Assembly: GCA_032229975.1 (NCBI GenBank)
Contig: JAVXVG010000044.1
Span: 1-64,000, forward strand
From: JAIVGV01 sp032229975
Lineage (GTDB): Bacteria; Acidobacteriota; Blastocatellia; Pyrinomonadales; Pyrinomonadaceae
Direction: 5' to 3'
Length of the DNA stretch: 64,000 nt
This document shows positions 16,091-24,658 of this stretch, piece by piece. The notes beneath the pieces were generated by a model that saw only the letters and a program-made list of their open reading frames with translations, was not told the DNA's origin and searched no databases. Position 1 is the stretch's first letter. Each line of letters opens with the position of its first letter. The position numbers were made by a program, and so were the translations under genes.

Positions 16091-17092
16091 ATGCTCACCA
16101 CCGCAGTCATCGGCACGGGCTCACTCGGCAGACACCACGCTCGCATTCACGCCGCGCTCGCGGCTGAAGGGCGCGCGCAATTCATCGCCGCCTGCGACAC
16201 AAACGAAGAGACTGTGCGCGCAGTCGCCGCAGAGCGCGGTGTCGCACACACGACCGACTGGCGCACGCTCGTCGGTCGCGTCGAAGCCGTTAGCCTCGCT
16301 GTGCCAACCGAGTCTCATGCAGAGATCGCGATCCCTCTGCTCGAAGCGGGCATCCACGTGCTCGTCGAGAAACCGATCTCGCGCACGCTTTCGGAAGCCG
16401 ACGAGATGATCGCGGCATCTCATCGCACGGGTGCGACGCTCATGGTGGGCCACCTCGAACGCTTCAATCCCGCGCTCGTCGCGCTGCGCCCGCACGTGCG
16501 CTCGCCCGTCTACTTCGAGATTCATCGCGTCGGCGAGTTTACCGCGCGCTCGCTCGACATCGACGTGGTGCTCGACTTGATGATTCACGATCTCGACATC
16601 GTTCAATGGTTCGTCGGCGCGGACGCCGAAGCGATAGACGTGCGTGCCGTCGGCATTCCGGTCTTGACGAAACTCGTTGACGCGGCGAACGCGCGCGTCG
16701 AGTTCTCGACCGGCGCGGTCGCCAACATCACAGCCTCGCGCGTCGGCATGGAGAAGATTCGCAAGATGCGTTTCTTCCAACCGCACGACTACGTCGTGGT
16801 CGATTACGTCACGCGCTATGCGGCCATCAACTCGCTCGATCCATTCGGCGAGCACGGTCGTCCCGGCGTCGCGCATCGTCGGCTCGAAGTCGAAGACGTT
16901 GAGCCGTTGCGCTCTGAGATCGAATCGTTCCTTGTCGCCGCCGAATCGCAGGTGGCCCCGCCGATCACGGGCGAGGAGGGCCGGCGCGCGCTCGCACTCG
17001 CGCTGCGTGCCATCGAAAGCATTCACGCGCACGACACGCGCTCCGGCATCAACGCCCTCAACCAACGCGCCGCCATGACGGAACAGCTCTAA
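16091..17092 (+). CDS. Gfo/Idh/MocA-family NAD(P)-dependent oxidoreductase
   Basis: 333 residues with an N-terminal Rossmann fold (AVIGTGSLGRHHARI), the VEKPIS motif whose Lys is the usual catalytic or binding residue, and the GHLERFNPAL segment. The C-terminal alpha/beta domain has LDIDVVLDLMIHDLDIVQWF. The family oxidises or reduces sugars and related polyols; GHLERFNP and MIHDLDIV suggest the UDP-sugar dehydrogenase-like branch. Sugar specificity is not decidable. The neighbouring ArnT-like glycosyltransferase is compatible with a cell-surface sugar role. Translation begins immediately after word-array C. Confidence 0.88.
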   Translation: MLTTAVIGTGSLGRHHARIHAALAAEGRAQFIAACDTNEETVRAVAAERGVAHTTDWRTLVGRVEAVSLAVPTESHAEIAIPLLEAGIHVLVEKPISRTLSEADEMIAASHRTGATLMVGHLERFNPALVALRPHVRSPVYFEIHRVGEFTARSLDIDVVLDLMIHDLDIVQWFVGADAEAIDVRAVGIPVLTKLVDAANARVEFSTGAVANITASRVGMEKIRKMRFFQPHDYVVVDYVTRYAAINSLDPFGEHGRPGVAHRRLEVEDVEPLRSEIESFLVAAESQVAPPITGEEGRRALALALRAIESIHAHDTRSGINALNQRAAMTEQL

Positions 17093-17132
17093 ACGCGAAC
17101 AACTCTCACGAACCCCCAACAAGGTGTCATCA

Positions 17133-18296
17133 TTGACGAACGACAACGCCACGCCGAGAGTGGACGACCAAGCCGCGCCGCTCGCGGAAGTCTCCGCTTT
17201 TCTCAGCGCACGCATCGCGGCAGGCGACTTCCCTTCCGCCGTCTACGCGGTCGCCGAGCGCGGGCGCGTGCGCTTCGCCGATGCGTTAGGGAACGCTGTG
17301 CGCGAGCCCCGCGAGCGAGCCGCCACGCTTGAGACGATCTACGATCTCGCGTCGCTCACGAAGCCGCTCGCGACGGGTCTGCTCTGCGCGCGTCGCGTCG
17401 AGCGCGGTGAGATCGAGTTGGATGCGCCGGTCGCAAAGTATCTGATCGAGTTTGCGCGGGCCGGTCGCGTCGTGATGACGATCAGAAATCTGCTCACACA
17501 CACTTCGGGCCTTCCCGCGTGGCGACCTCTGCGCATCACGACGGGCGGCAGGCGCGAGCGCGTACTCGAAACAATCGCCGCCGAGAATCTTGAGTTCGCT
17601 CCCGGTAATCACGTCCTCTACAGCGACCTCGGTTTCATCACGCTCGGACTCTTGCTCGAAAGAGTTTCCGGCTCGCCGCTCGCCGAACTCGCGCGCCAAG
17701 AGATTTTCGAGCCGCTCGATCTGCATCGCACCTTCTTCAATCCCGATGCTGCGCTGCGCACCGAAGTCGCCGCCAGCGAGATCGAAGGCAACGCTTACGA
17801 GCGCGCGATGTGTAACGACTACGAGGGTGCGCAGGAAGACGAAGGCTGGCGCGATAACATCATCTGGGGCGAAGTGCATGATGGCAACGCGCACTTCCTC
17901 GGCGGCGCGGCGGGCCATGCCGGCCTCTTCTCAAACGCGCGCGAGACTTTTCTTATCGCCCGACAATTCCTCGCTGCCGAAACGATCTTACTCAAGCCCG
18001 AAACCTGCGCGCTCTTCCGCACGAAGATGACGGCGGGCCTGAATGAACTGCGCTCCTTCGCATGGCAGCTTGCGCCCTCGCCCGAATCGACCGCAGGCTA
18101 TCAACTGCCGCCCGATGCCTTCGGCCATCTCGGCTTCACCGGCACGAGTTGCTGGATCGACCCTGTGCGCGAGCGCGTCTTCATACTCCTCACCAACCGC
18201 ACGCACACGCACACGCTCCCTTTCGTCAACATCAACGGCGTCCGCAGACAATTCCACACGCTCGCGGCCACCGCGCTCGATCAATCCCGTCAATAA
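17133..18296 (+). CDS. Serine hydrolase of the class C beta-lactamase / PBP4* family
   Basis: 387 residues with the SxxK nucleophile motif in IYDLASLTKPLATG (Ser near residue 74), a YSDLGF motif at the YxN position and HLGFTGTSCWIDP as the third box. Members are beta-lactamase-fold esterases, D-aminopeptidases or penicillin-binding proteins; true beta-lactamase activity is not implied. There is no obvious signal peptide, so it may be cytoplasmic. I choose the TTG at 17133 because aaggtg lies six bases upstream; the GTG at 17124 inside that motif is the alternative. Confidence 0.85.
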   Translation: MTNDNATPRVDDQAAPLAEVSAFLSARIAAGDFPSAVYAVAERGRVRFADALGNAVREPRERAATLETIYDLASLTKPLATGLLCARRVERGEIELDAPVAKYLIEFARAGRVVMTIRNLLTHTSGLPAWRPLRITTGGRRERVLETIAAENLEFAPGNHVLYSDLGFITLGLLLERVSGSPLAELARQEIFEPLDLHRTFFNPDAALRTEVAASEIEGNAYERAMCNDYEGAQEDEGWRDNIIWGEVHDGNAHFLGGAAGHAGLFSNARETFLIARQFLAAETILLKPETCALFRTKMTAGLNELRSFAWQLAPSPESTAGYQLPPDAFGHLGFTGTSCWIDPVRERVFILLTNRTHTHTLPFVNINGVRRQFHTLAATALDQSRQ

Positions 18297-18375
18297 GAAG
18301 AGACGAACCATCTCACTCTGAGGCGACTGACGAACGAGCGCGGTCGATTCTTGAAACGTGTAGTAGAATCTCGAT

Positions 18376-18394
18376 GCGACGTGTTCCACGTCGC
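18376..18394. other. Small hairpin in the leader of the SpoIID gene
   Basis: An 8-bp perfect stem gcgacgtg / cacgtcgc with a 3-nt loop lies 30-50 nt before the SpoIID start. There is no immediate T-tract, so a regulatory or mRNA-stability role is as likely as termination of the upstream gene. Confidence 0.4.
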
Positions 18395-18425
18395 GTCTCC
18401 CGTCTGCGTCGAAAAAGTTTTTGTG

Positions 18426-20966
18426 ATGTTGTCTCTAAAGTCATCCAGACTGCTCGCGCTCTTCTTCGCGCACGTGCTCGCGCTCGCACCGCTCACTCGC
18501 GCGCAGGAGACGCGACCACGCCGCGCCGAACGGTTTCCAACGAGCGCAACCAACCCCGAACCTTCATCGACAGAGACTACGAACGAGACGCCGCTCGTGC
18601 GTCTCGATGCCGAGCCGACGATCCGCATCGGCCTTGCGACCGGCGCGCGCTCAGTCACGATCTCAACCTCCGGCGTCGATCTGTTACTCGCTTCAAACGA
18701 GATGGGCGCGACCGTTCAGCCAACGCCGCTCGGCGTCGCGCGCGTTCGCATCGAGCCGCGCGTGCTCGCGCCGCTTCCAATGCCGATTGCGGGCGAGTTG
18801 TATCGCGTCGAGATCGCGGCGGTCGCTGACGAAGCAGAGGCGCGCAGGGTGGCCCGGCAGGCACAGGAGTTGACGGGCGAGGCGACCGAAGTCGAGCGCG
18901 ATGAACGCACGCTCGCGTGGCGCGTCCGCGTCGGCGCACCCGCGTCGCGCGCTGATGCCGATGAGTTGCGCACGCGACTCGAAGAGGCTGGCATCGCCAC
19001 CTTCTCCGTCGTCAGCGCGGCGAGCAACGCGCAGCAGGCGGCTGCATCATCCGCATCACCGAAAACGGTCTCGCCTCGATCAACTTCGTCTCCTAGTTCT
19101 ACCTCGACTTCATCTCGTTCTTCGTCTCCATCATCCGATTCCGTTCGTCTCACTTCGCGCGCGAGTTTGCCGACGCGCGGGCTCGTCGTCTATTCCGGTG
19201 GCGCATCGCGACTGCTCGATGCGCGCGCGCCCGTTCTGTTCGCATCACCCGACGAGCGCGCCGCGCCTTTGCGCTTCAACGAGAAAACTTATCGCGGTCG
19301 CATCGAAGTCTTCACGAATTTGAACGGCTCGCTCACAGTCGTCAACGTCCTCGGTCTCGAAGACTACGTGCGCGGCGTCGTGCCGAATGAGCTTTCGCCC
19401 GGCGGCTACGGCGGTGCGCCCGCCATCGAATCGCTGAAGGCGCAGGCGGTCGCAGCGCGCACTTACGCGGTCAGTAATCGCGGCCAGTTCGCCGCCGCCG
19501 GATTCGATCTCCTGCCGACGACTCGCTCGCAAGTTTACGGCGGCATGGGGAGCGAGCATCCGCTCTCTTCACGCGCCGTCGAAGAGACGCGCGGCATCGT
19601 GGCCACCTATCACGGCCAGCCCATCAACGCGCTCTACACTTCGACTTGCGGGGGCCATACAGAAGACGCCGAGAACATTTTCGGCGGCACGGTCGTTCCA
19701 TATCTGCGCGGTCGGGCCTGCTCGATTGAGACAGCAGCGAACGCGCGCGCCACTTCAAACAACGCACACGTCGCCGCATCAAACGCAGTCGCATCGTTGA
19801 ACGCGCTCTCCACCGTCGAGACTTTGCGCGAGCCGCCAGCTTTGCGCGACGCCGAGCACGCAGAGAGCCCGCGCGAGATCGCTCTGCTCACAGTCAACGG
19901 CTTCCGCGCGCCCTTGCGACTCACGGACGACTGGCTCGCCGCATCATTGACGATTGAAGACGTGCGCGCGCTCCTTGAAGTCGTCTCGCGACTTGCGCGT
20001 CGCCCGCTCCCCGCTTCAGAGATCAACCCCGATGCGACGCGCGCGCCCGGCTTTGCCACCGCACTCGCGCTCGCGGTCGATTTCGAGAGCCGCGGCACGA
20101 TCCTGCTCGACGAGCCGACGATCAATTACCTGCTGGCCTTCCGCGACGCATCGGACATTCCTGCGCGAAACCGCGCGGACGTGGCGCTCATGCTCCGCGA
20201 GGGCCACCTACAACTCTACTCCGATGCGACGCTGCGCCCGCGACAAGCGTTGACACGCGCACGGGCCATCCACACCGTCGCTCACCTGCTCGAAGCGCGC
20301 GATCTCTTCGCGCTGCAAAAGGCCACCGCGCGCCAGTCCTTCGCGGCCGGCACGCTCACAGTTCGCGGCGGCAAATCTGCGGAGCACACATACGAGATCG
20401 CTGCGCAGGCTTTCATCTTCCGCGCCTTCGGCGACGTGCTCTTCCCCGTGCGCTCCGTGCAGCTCGCGGGCGGCGAGCCCGTCGCGCTCCACACGGACAC
20501 TCGCGGCGCGATTGATTATCTTGAAGTGCGGCCCGCGCCGGCCGGTGCGTCTGCCGAACGTTACTCACCCTATACGAACTGGACGACCACGCTCTCCGCA
20601 ACGGAAGTCGCACAGCGACTCTCACGCAGCGCGGGTCGTGTCGGAGCGATCACCGATCTACGTGTTGCGCGTCGCGGCGTCTCGCAACGCGCGCTCGATT
20701 TGGAAGTTGTCGGCACGGATGGAACGGCGCACGTCCGTCAGGGCCACATCCGCACGGCGTTAGGACTGCGTGAACAACTCTTCGTCGTTGATCGACGATA
20801 TGACGAAGCGGGCCGCGTCGTTGGCTTCACCTTCACGGGCCGGGGCTGGGGCCACGGCGTCGGGATGTGTCAGGTCGGGGCCTACGGCATGGCGCGCGCG
20901 GGAGTAAGCTACGATAAGATTCTGAAGCATTACTACACGGGGATCGAGTTGACGAAGATGTATTGA
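18426..20966 (+). CDS. SPOR- and SpoIID/LytB-domain exported protein
   Basis: 846 residues from the ATG at 18426, which opens a signal peptide (SSRLLALFFAHVLALAPLTRA). A SPOR-like peptidoglycan-binding region follows (YRVEIAAVADEAEARRVARQ), then a Ser/Thr-rich linker. The SpoIID/LytB core starts with GRIEVFTNLNGSLTVVNVLG and continues EDYVRGVVPNE, LKAQAVAARTYAV and YTSTCGGHTEDAENIF. A large insertion separates the core from the C-terminal RGWGHGVGMCQVGAYGMA signature. SpoIID proteins are lytic transglycosylases acting on denuded peptidoglycan. Combined with SPOR, this looks like a septal or cell-wall remodelling factor rather than a sporulation protein. Confidence 0.88.
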   Translation: MLSLKSSRLLALFFAHVLALAPLTRAQETRPRRAERFPTSATNPEPSSTETTNETPLVRLDAEPTIRIGLATGARSVTISTSGVDLLLASNEMGATVQPTPLGVARVRIEPRVLAPLPMPIAGELYRVEIAAVADEAEARRVARQAQELTGEATEVERDERTLAWRVRVGAPASRADADELRTRLEEAGIATFSVVSAASNAQQAAASSASPKTVSPRSTSSPSSTSTSSRSSSPSSDSVRLTSRASLPTRGLVVYSGGASRLLDARAPVLFASPDERAAPLRFNEKTYRGRIEVFTNLNGSLTVVNVLGLEDYVRGVVPNELSPGGYGGAPAIESLKAQAVAARTYAVSNRGQFAAAGFDLLPTTRSQVYGGMGSEHPLSSRAVEETRGIVATYHGQPINALYTSTCGGHTEDAENIFGGTVVPYLRGRACSIETAANARATSNNAHVAASNAVASLNALSTVETLREPPALRDAEHAESPREIALLTVNGFRAPLRLTDDWLAASLTIEDVRALLEVVSRLARRPLPASEINPDATRAPGFATALALAVDFESRGTILLDEPTINYLLAFRDASDIPARNRADVALMLREGHLQLYSDATLRPRQALTRARAIHTVAHLLEARDLFALQKATARQSFAAGTLTVRGGKSAEHTYEIAAQAFIFRAFGDVLFPVRSVQLAGGEPVALHTDTRGAIDYLEVRPAPAGASAERYSPYTNWTTTLSATEVAQRLSRSAGRVGAITDLRVARRGVSQRALDLEVVGTDGTAHVRQGHIRTALGLREQLFVVDRRYDEAGRVVGFTFTGRGWGHGVGMCQVGAYGMARAGVSYDKILKHYYTGIELTKMY

Positions 20967-21011
20967 TGTTCAGACGTTTTGAAACTAGAGAAGGATTTAC
21001 ACTCAACCCCG

Positions 21012-21257
21012 ATGAAATTTGACGAACTTCAACCCATCACGCTCTACGTCGTCCCGCACTGCCCGCTCTGCGCGGACGCGCGTGCGTGGCTGCGTGAGAA
21101 CGGCGTCGCGTTTCGCGAGCGCGACGTGGCGGCAGACTTCGGCGCGCTGCGCTCGATGTACAAGCTAACAAAGCAAAACCTTGTGCCCGTGTTCGAGTCG
21201 CATGGACGCGCGCTCGTCCGGCCATCAGACGCGGAGTTGCGCGAGTTTCTACTGTGA
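21012..21257 (+). CDS. Glutaredoxin-like thioredoxin-fold protein
   Basis: 81 residues with a CPLC redox motif in YVVPHCPLCADARAWL near the N-terminus and a cis-Pro-type segment NLVPVFE. It is probably a small cytosolic disulfide or thiol carrier. The ATG at 21012 fits the family; an upstream ATG at 20979 would only add an unlikely 11-residue tail. Its stop overlaps the start of a tiny membrane-peptide frame (TGATG), which in turn overlaps miaA, forming a chain of coupled genes. Confidence 0.82.
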   Translation: MKFDELQPITLYVVPHCPLCADARAWLRENGVAFRERDVAADFGALRSMYKLTKQNLVPVFESHGRALVRPSDAELREFLL

Positions 21258-21358
21258 TGTCGATGCGATTCTCGCGCGCGCAAATCATCGGCGCACTCTT
21301 GCTGCTCGCGCTCGTGTGGGCGGCCCTCATCCTGCGACTCATCTTCTCCCGCACGTGA
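21257..21358 (+). CDS. 33-residue single-helix membrane peptide (small ORF)
   Basis: A short frame from ATG 21257 to TGA 21358: MSMRFSRAQ followed by a hydrophobic helix (IIGALLLLALVWAALILRLI) and a short basic tail. Its ATG overlaps the stop of the glutaredoxin-like gene by one base. Its TGA overlaps the GTG start of miaA in a GTGA arrangement. Such exact tiling of stop and start codons suggests real translation. Function is unknown. It could be a small membrane protein or merely a coupling device for miaA translation. Confidence 0.6.
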   Translation: MSMRFSRAQIIGALLLLALVWAALILRLIFSRT

Positions 21359-22335
21359 CACCCGCAGAAGAAACACGCCAGCCGATCATCGCCGTGATAG
21401 GCCCGACCGCTTCCGGCAAGAGCGCGCTCGGTCTCGAACTCGCGTTGCGCTTCAATGGCGAGATCATCAACTGCGATTCCGTGCAGGTCTATCGCGAGAT
21501 CGAGATCGCGACGGCGAAAGTTCCGTTCGATGAACGACGCGGCGTGCCGCACCACCTGATCGACTTCGTCGATCCACGAACGAACTACACGGCTGGCGAA
21601 TGGGCGCGCGATGCGGTGCGCGTAATCGCGGAGATCGAGTCGCGAGATCACGTGGCGATCCTCGTCGGCGGGACGGGCCTCTATCTGCGCGCCTTGCGCC
21701 ACCCCTTCTTCGAGTCGCCGCCAACAGATGAACGTTTGCGCGCGCGCCTCGTTGAGCTGCGTGAGCGTCGCGGCGCGCAGCACTTGCATGAAGTCTTGCG
21801 CCGACTCGATCCCGAATCCGCCGCACGACTCAATGCGCGCGACTGGTCGCGTGTGCAACGTGCGCTGGAAGTTCGCTTGCAGACGCGGCAGCCGATCTCT
21901 GAACAGCGAAGTGTGCGACCCGCGCCGCCACCGTTCATCGCACGACTGCGCGTCTTCGCGCTCAACCCGCCCCGCGCGGAGTTGTTCCGGCGCACTGATG
22001 CGCGCGCCGAAGAGCACTTCCGCGCAGGGCTCGTCGAAGAGGTGCGCGCGTTGCTCGCGCGTGGCGTGCCGTCGCAGTCGAGCGCGCTCGGCGCGCATGG
22101 CTATCGTCGTGTCGTCGAACACCTGCGCGGAGAGCGCACGCTCGCGAGCGCAATCGAGCAGACGAAACTTGACGTGCGCCACTATGCGAAGCGGCAGTTG
22201 ACTTGGTTTCGACGTGAGCAGGACGTTGATTGGATCGAAGGTTTCGGCGACGACGCGGCCACTCAGGAGATCGTCATCGAGAGGGCCGCTGATCTGTTCG
22301 GCGAAAGGCCGATAGGTCATGAACTCGATGTGTGA
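21355..22335 (+). CDS. miaA: tRNA dimethylallyltransferase
   Basis: Adds the dimethylallyl group to A37 of tRNAs reading UNN codons. The 326-residue protein starts at GTG 21355 (TPAEETRQPIIAVIGPTASGKSALG), with the P-loop GPTASGKS. NCDSVQVYREIEIATAKV, HHLIDFVDP, VGGTGLYLRAL and the C-terminal AKRQLTWFRRE are MiaA signatures. Upstream in-frame codons back to 21181 run through the previous genes and are rejected. The start overlaps the stop of the small membrane-peptide frame. It is followed by hfq, the common miaA-hfq order. Confidence 0.95.
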   Translation: MTPAEETRQPIIAVIGPTASGKSALGLELALRFNGEIINCDSVQVYREIEIATAKVPFDERRGVPHHLIDFVDPRTNYTAGEWARDAVRVIAEIESRDHVAILVGGTGLYLRALRHPFFESPPTDERLRARLVELRERRGAQHLHEVLRRLDPESAARLNARDWSRVQRALEVRLQTRQPISEQRSVRPAPPPFIARLRVFALNPPRAELFRRTDARAEEHFRAGLVEEVRALLARGVPSQSSALGAHGYRRVVEHLRGERTLASAIEQTKLDVRHYAKRQLTWFRREQDVDWIEGFGDDAATQEIVIERAADLFGERPIGHELDV

Positions 22336-22402
22336 TGTTCAAGAGCCCTGTTGTCGCTCGTTGAGAATCTGTCACGCGCGTTTCTTGATTTTCCCTTCGC
22401 CC

Positions 22403-22427
22403 TTGTTAGTTGCGCGCGTGTTATACT
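22403..22427 (+). promoter_or_regulatory. Extended -10 promoter upstream of hfq
   Basis: TGT followed by TATACT (22419-22427) is a good extended -10. A TTGTTA at 22403-22408 is spaced only 13 nt away, so recognition may depend on the extended -10. It lies between the miaA stop and the hfq start and would give hfq its own transcript with a leader of about 45 nt. Confidence 0.55.
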
Positions 22428-22476
22428 GTGGCCGGAATCTGAAACAGCAGTTGATTCAGTTGCCCGGAGAGTTGCC

Positions 22477-22788
22477 GTGGATAGCAAGTCTGCCCCTCAA
22501 AACATTCAGGATGCCTTCCTGAACACCGCGCGTCGCGAGCGAAGCAACGTCACCGTCTATCTGGTGAGCGGGACGAAACTGCAAGGGCGCATCAAGAGTT
22601 TCGACAAGTTCTCCGTCCTCCTCGAATCGGGCACGCAGGAGCAGTTGATCTTCAAGCACGCCATCTCCACGATCCAGCACGCGCGCCGCTCTTCGGGCGA
22701 GTTGCGCGGCGGTGGCCCACCCGATGCAGTACACCCCGACGGGTCTGCTTCGGCGACGACCGACGGAAGTGATCGCACCGAAGCCTGA
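22477..22788 (+). CDS. hfq: RNA chaperone Hfq
   Basis: 103 residues from GTG 22477, preceded by ggagag at 22466-22471. The Sm1 motif (NVTVYLVSGTKLQGRIKSFDKFSVLL) and Sm2 motif (IFKHAISTI) are typical of Hfq, which forms a hexameric ring pairing small RNAs with mRNAs. The proximal-face KH residues are present. A C-terminal disordered tail rich in Gly, Ser, Asp and Thr follows. Upstream in-frame codons to 22351 do not resemble Hfq and cover the promoter. The order miaA-hfq is conserved across many bacteria. Confidence 0.95.
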   Translation: MDSKSAPQNIQDAFLNTARRERSNVTVYLVSGTKLQGRIKSFDKFSVLLESGTQEQLIFKHAISTIQHARRSSGELRGGGPPDAVHPDGSASATTDGSDRTEA

Positions 22789-22834
22789 ACGCCTGTTGGC
22801 CCCCTACGACATTCCCGACACGGAGTCATGATCT

Positions 22835-23473
22835 TTGGTTTCAGCCTTCATCACCTTCGAGGGGATCGACGGGTGCGGCAAATCCACGCAACTGCGCCTG
22901 CTCGCGAGCTTGCTGCGAATGCGCAACATCGAAGTCGTAGCGACGCGCGAGCCGGGAGGCACGCCGCTCGGTCAAAAACTCCGTGACGCACTGCTGGAAG
23001 CCGAGGGACAGGTCGATCCGCTCGCGGAGCTTCTGCTCTACGCTGCGGATCGTGCGCAGCACGTGCGCGCGCTCGTCCGGCCCGCGCTTGCTTCGGGCCA
23101 TATCGTGCTCTCGGATCGCTATGCGGATGCGACGGTCGCCTATCAGGGCGCGGGGCGCGGCTTCGAGCCGCAGACGATCTTGGAGATCGTCGCGCTCGCC
23201 ACCGGAGGACTCAAGCCTGATCTAACGTTGCTCTTCGATCTCCCCGTCGCCGAAGCGCAGGAGCGGGCCAGCCATCGCATACGCAACGGGCGACCCGGCG
23301 ACCGCATCGACTCGGAAGACGAAGCGTTCCACGCGCGCGTCCGCGAAGCCTACTTGCAGATCGCCGCCGCCGATCCCGCGCGCGTCCGCATCGTCAACGC
23401 CTCCGATTCAATCGAGGAGACACACACGCGCGTGCTCAACATCGTCATCCCATTTCTTGAAAGCAGAAGTTAG
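22835..23473 (+). CDS. tmk: Thymidylate kinase
   Basis: Phosphorylates dTMP to dTDP. 212 residues with the P-loop FEGIDGCGKSTQLRLL, TREPGGTPLGQKLRDALL, the DRY-type SDRYADATVAYQGAGRG and a LID-like RNGRPGDRID. It starts at a TTG (22835) with a ggag ribosome site about 9 nt upstream; no ATG is available in this frame. It is followed by holB, a common tmk-holB pairing. Its TAG stop is the first triplet of word-array hairpin D. Confidence 0.93.
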   Translation: MVSAFITFEGIDGCGKSTQLRLLASLLRMRNIEVVATREPGGTPLGQKLRDALLEAEGQVDPLAELLLYAADRAQHVRALVRPALASGHIVLSDRYADATVAYQGAGRGFEPQTILEIVALATGGLKPDLTLLFDLPVAEAQERASHRIRNGRPGDRIDSEDEAFHARVREAYLQIAAADPARVRIVNASDSIEETHTRVLNIVIPFLESRS

Positions 23474-23522
23474 AGGTTAGAGATCAGTAACAACTGTCTT
23501 TCACCAACCTCTAACCTCTAAT
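23471..23522. repeat. Heptamer-word hairpin D (ttagagg class) between tmk and holB
   Basis: A 13-bp perfect inverted repeat, ttagaggttagag (23471-23483) against 23510-23522, with a 26-nt loop. Each arm is two 7-nt words (gttagag twice; cctctaa twice). The tmk stop TAG is inside the left arm. It could attenuate transcription into holB, but there is no T-tract. Confidence 0.85.
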
Positions 23523-23532
23523 CATTGCTCTC

Positions 23533-24573
23533 ATGTTTGATCGTCTCGTAGGAAACAGGCGCGCGAAGGAAGTGCTGCGGCGGATGCTCAAGCAGGGGCG
23601 CGTGCCGGGCGCGCTGCTGTTCGCGGGCGAAGAGTCGGTCGGTAAATTTCAGTTCGCGATTGAGTTGGCAAAGGCTTTGAACTGTTTGCAACCGCGCGGC
23701 GTCGAGGCGTGCGACCGTTGCTCCGCGTGCCTGCGCATTCCGAAATTTGCGCCGCCGCCGTCGCAGGATGACAAGGAGCGCGGCAAGCACATCGCGTGGA
23801 GCGAGCATCAAGATGTAGGATGGGCGCGACTCGAACGCAGTTTCATCACGGTCGAACAGGCGCGCGAGGTCGAGCGCGAGAGCAACTACCGGCCCCGCGA
23901 GGGGCGCGCGCGCGTCTTCATCATCGGCCCGGCCGAGCGCATGAACGACAACGCCGCCAACGCGCTCTTGAAGACTCTCGAAGAGTTTGCTCCGACCTCG
24001 CACCTCATCCTAGTCACCTCGCGACCGGCGAGCTTGCTCCCCACGATCCGCTCGCGTTGCCAGACCATTCGCTTCGCGCCGCTCACCGCCACGGAGATCG
24101 AGGAACATTTAAAGAGCAACAAACTTCGCGCGGGTGAAGATGCGCGCCTCGTCTCGCGCCTCGCGCGCGGCCGGCTCGGCGAAGCTCTCGATCTAAACCT
24201 CGACGCCTATCGCGAGCGTCGCACGCTCATGCTCGGCGTCCTCGAATCGCTCCTCTCGACGCCCGCCGACAACGTACGACTCCTACGCGCGACCGAAGAG
24301 CTGAGCGACGCCAAGCGCAAGGACGACTTCGTTCCGCAACTCGATGCGCTCGCGACACTCATCCATGACGCATGGATGCTCTCGCTCAACCCGCGCGCCG
24401 AGATCGTCAACGACGACGTGCGCGAAAGACTCGCGCGGCCCGCTTCGATGTTGCCGAGCGAGCGCGCCGCGCGTTGGCTCTCGCAGATCGAAGAGTTGCG
24501 TTCGCGCCTCGCCGTCAATGTCAACCGACGCGCCGCCACAGACTCGCTCTTTCTCTCGATGGCAGCAGCCTGA
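23533..24573 (+). CDS. holB: DNA polymerase III subunit delta'
   Basis: A clamp-loader subunit of replicative DNA polymerase. 346 residues with an AAA+ fold that has a degenerate P-loop (LLFAGEESVGKFQFA), the zinc cluster CLQPRGVEACDRCSACL, the sensor region NDNAANALLKTLEEFAP and the SRC motif (IRSRCQTIRF). The ATG at 23533 fits the family N-terminus (MFDRLVGN). A strong terminator follows. Confidence 0.92.
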   Translation: MFDRLVGNRRAKEVLRRMLKQGRVPGALLFAGEESVGKFQFAIELAKALNCLQPRGVEACDRCSACLRIPKFAPPPSQDDKERGKHIAWSEHQDVGWARLERSFITVEQAREVERESNYRPREGRARVFIIGPAERMNDNAANALLKTLEEFAPTSHLILVTSRPASLLPTIRSRCQTIRFAPLTATEIEEHLKSNKLRAGEDARLVSRLARGRLGEALDLNLDAYRERRTLMLGVLESLLSTPADNVRLLRATEELSDAKRKDDFVPQLDALATLIHDAWMLSLNPRAEIVNDDVRERLARPASMLPSERAARWLSQIEELRSRLAVNVNRRAATDSLFLSMAAA

Positions 24574-24598
24574 TCGATTTTTCATAAGACAAAACGCG

Positions 24599-24639
24599 AA
24601 GGGCGACGTTCATCAACGAACGTCGCCCTTAATTTTTTG
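24599..24639. terminator. Strong bidirectional terminator (holB / ispG)
   Basis: A perfect 12-bp stem aagggcgacgtt (24599-24610) pairs with 24619-24630, with an 8-nt loop and a T-tract (aatttttt) at 24631-24638. A-rich bases on the left serve the opposite strand. It sits between convergent holB and ispG. Confidence 0.92.
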
Positions 24640-24658
24640 TCGTGCGCTTTGCGCTCGT

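Noticed and set aside
16121..17215. 364-codon open frame antisense to the Gfo/Idh/MocA gene
   Set aside because: The plus-strand gene has clear Rossmann and EKP motifs; the antisense frame has none.
10250..20966. Sporulation gene cluster suggested by SpoIVB and SpoIID families
   Set aside because: No other sporulation genes are visible, and both families occur widely in non-sporulating phyla.
21037..22320. 427-codon open frame antisense to miaA
   Set aside because: It mirrors a clearly recognised gene, has Arg-rich codon noise and no family motif; at this GC content stop codons are rare in antisense frames.
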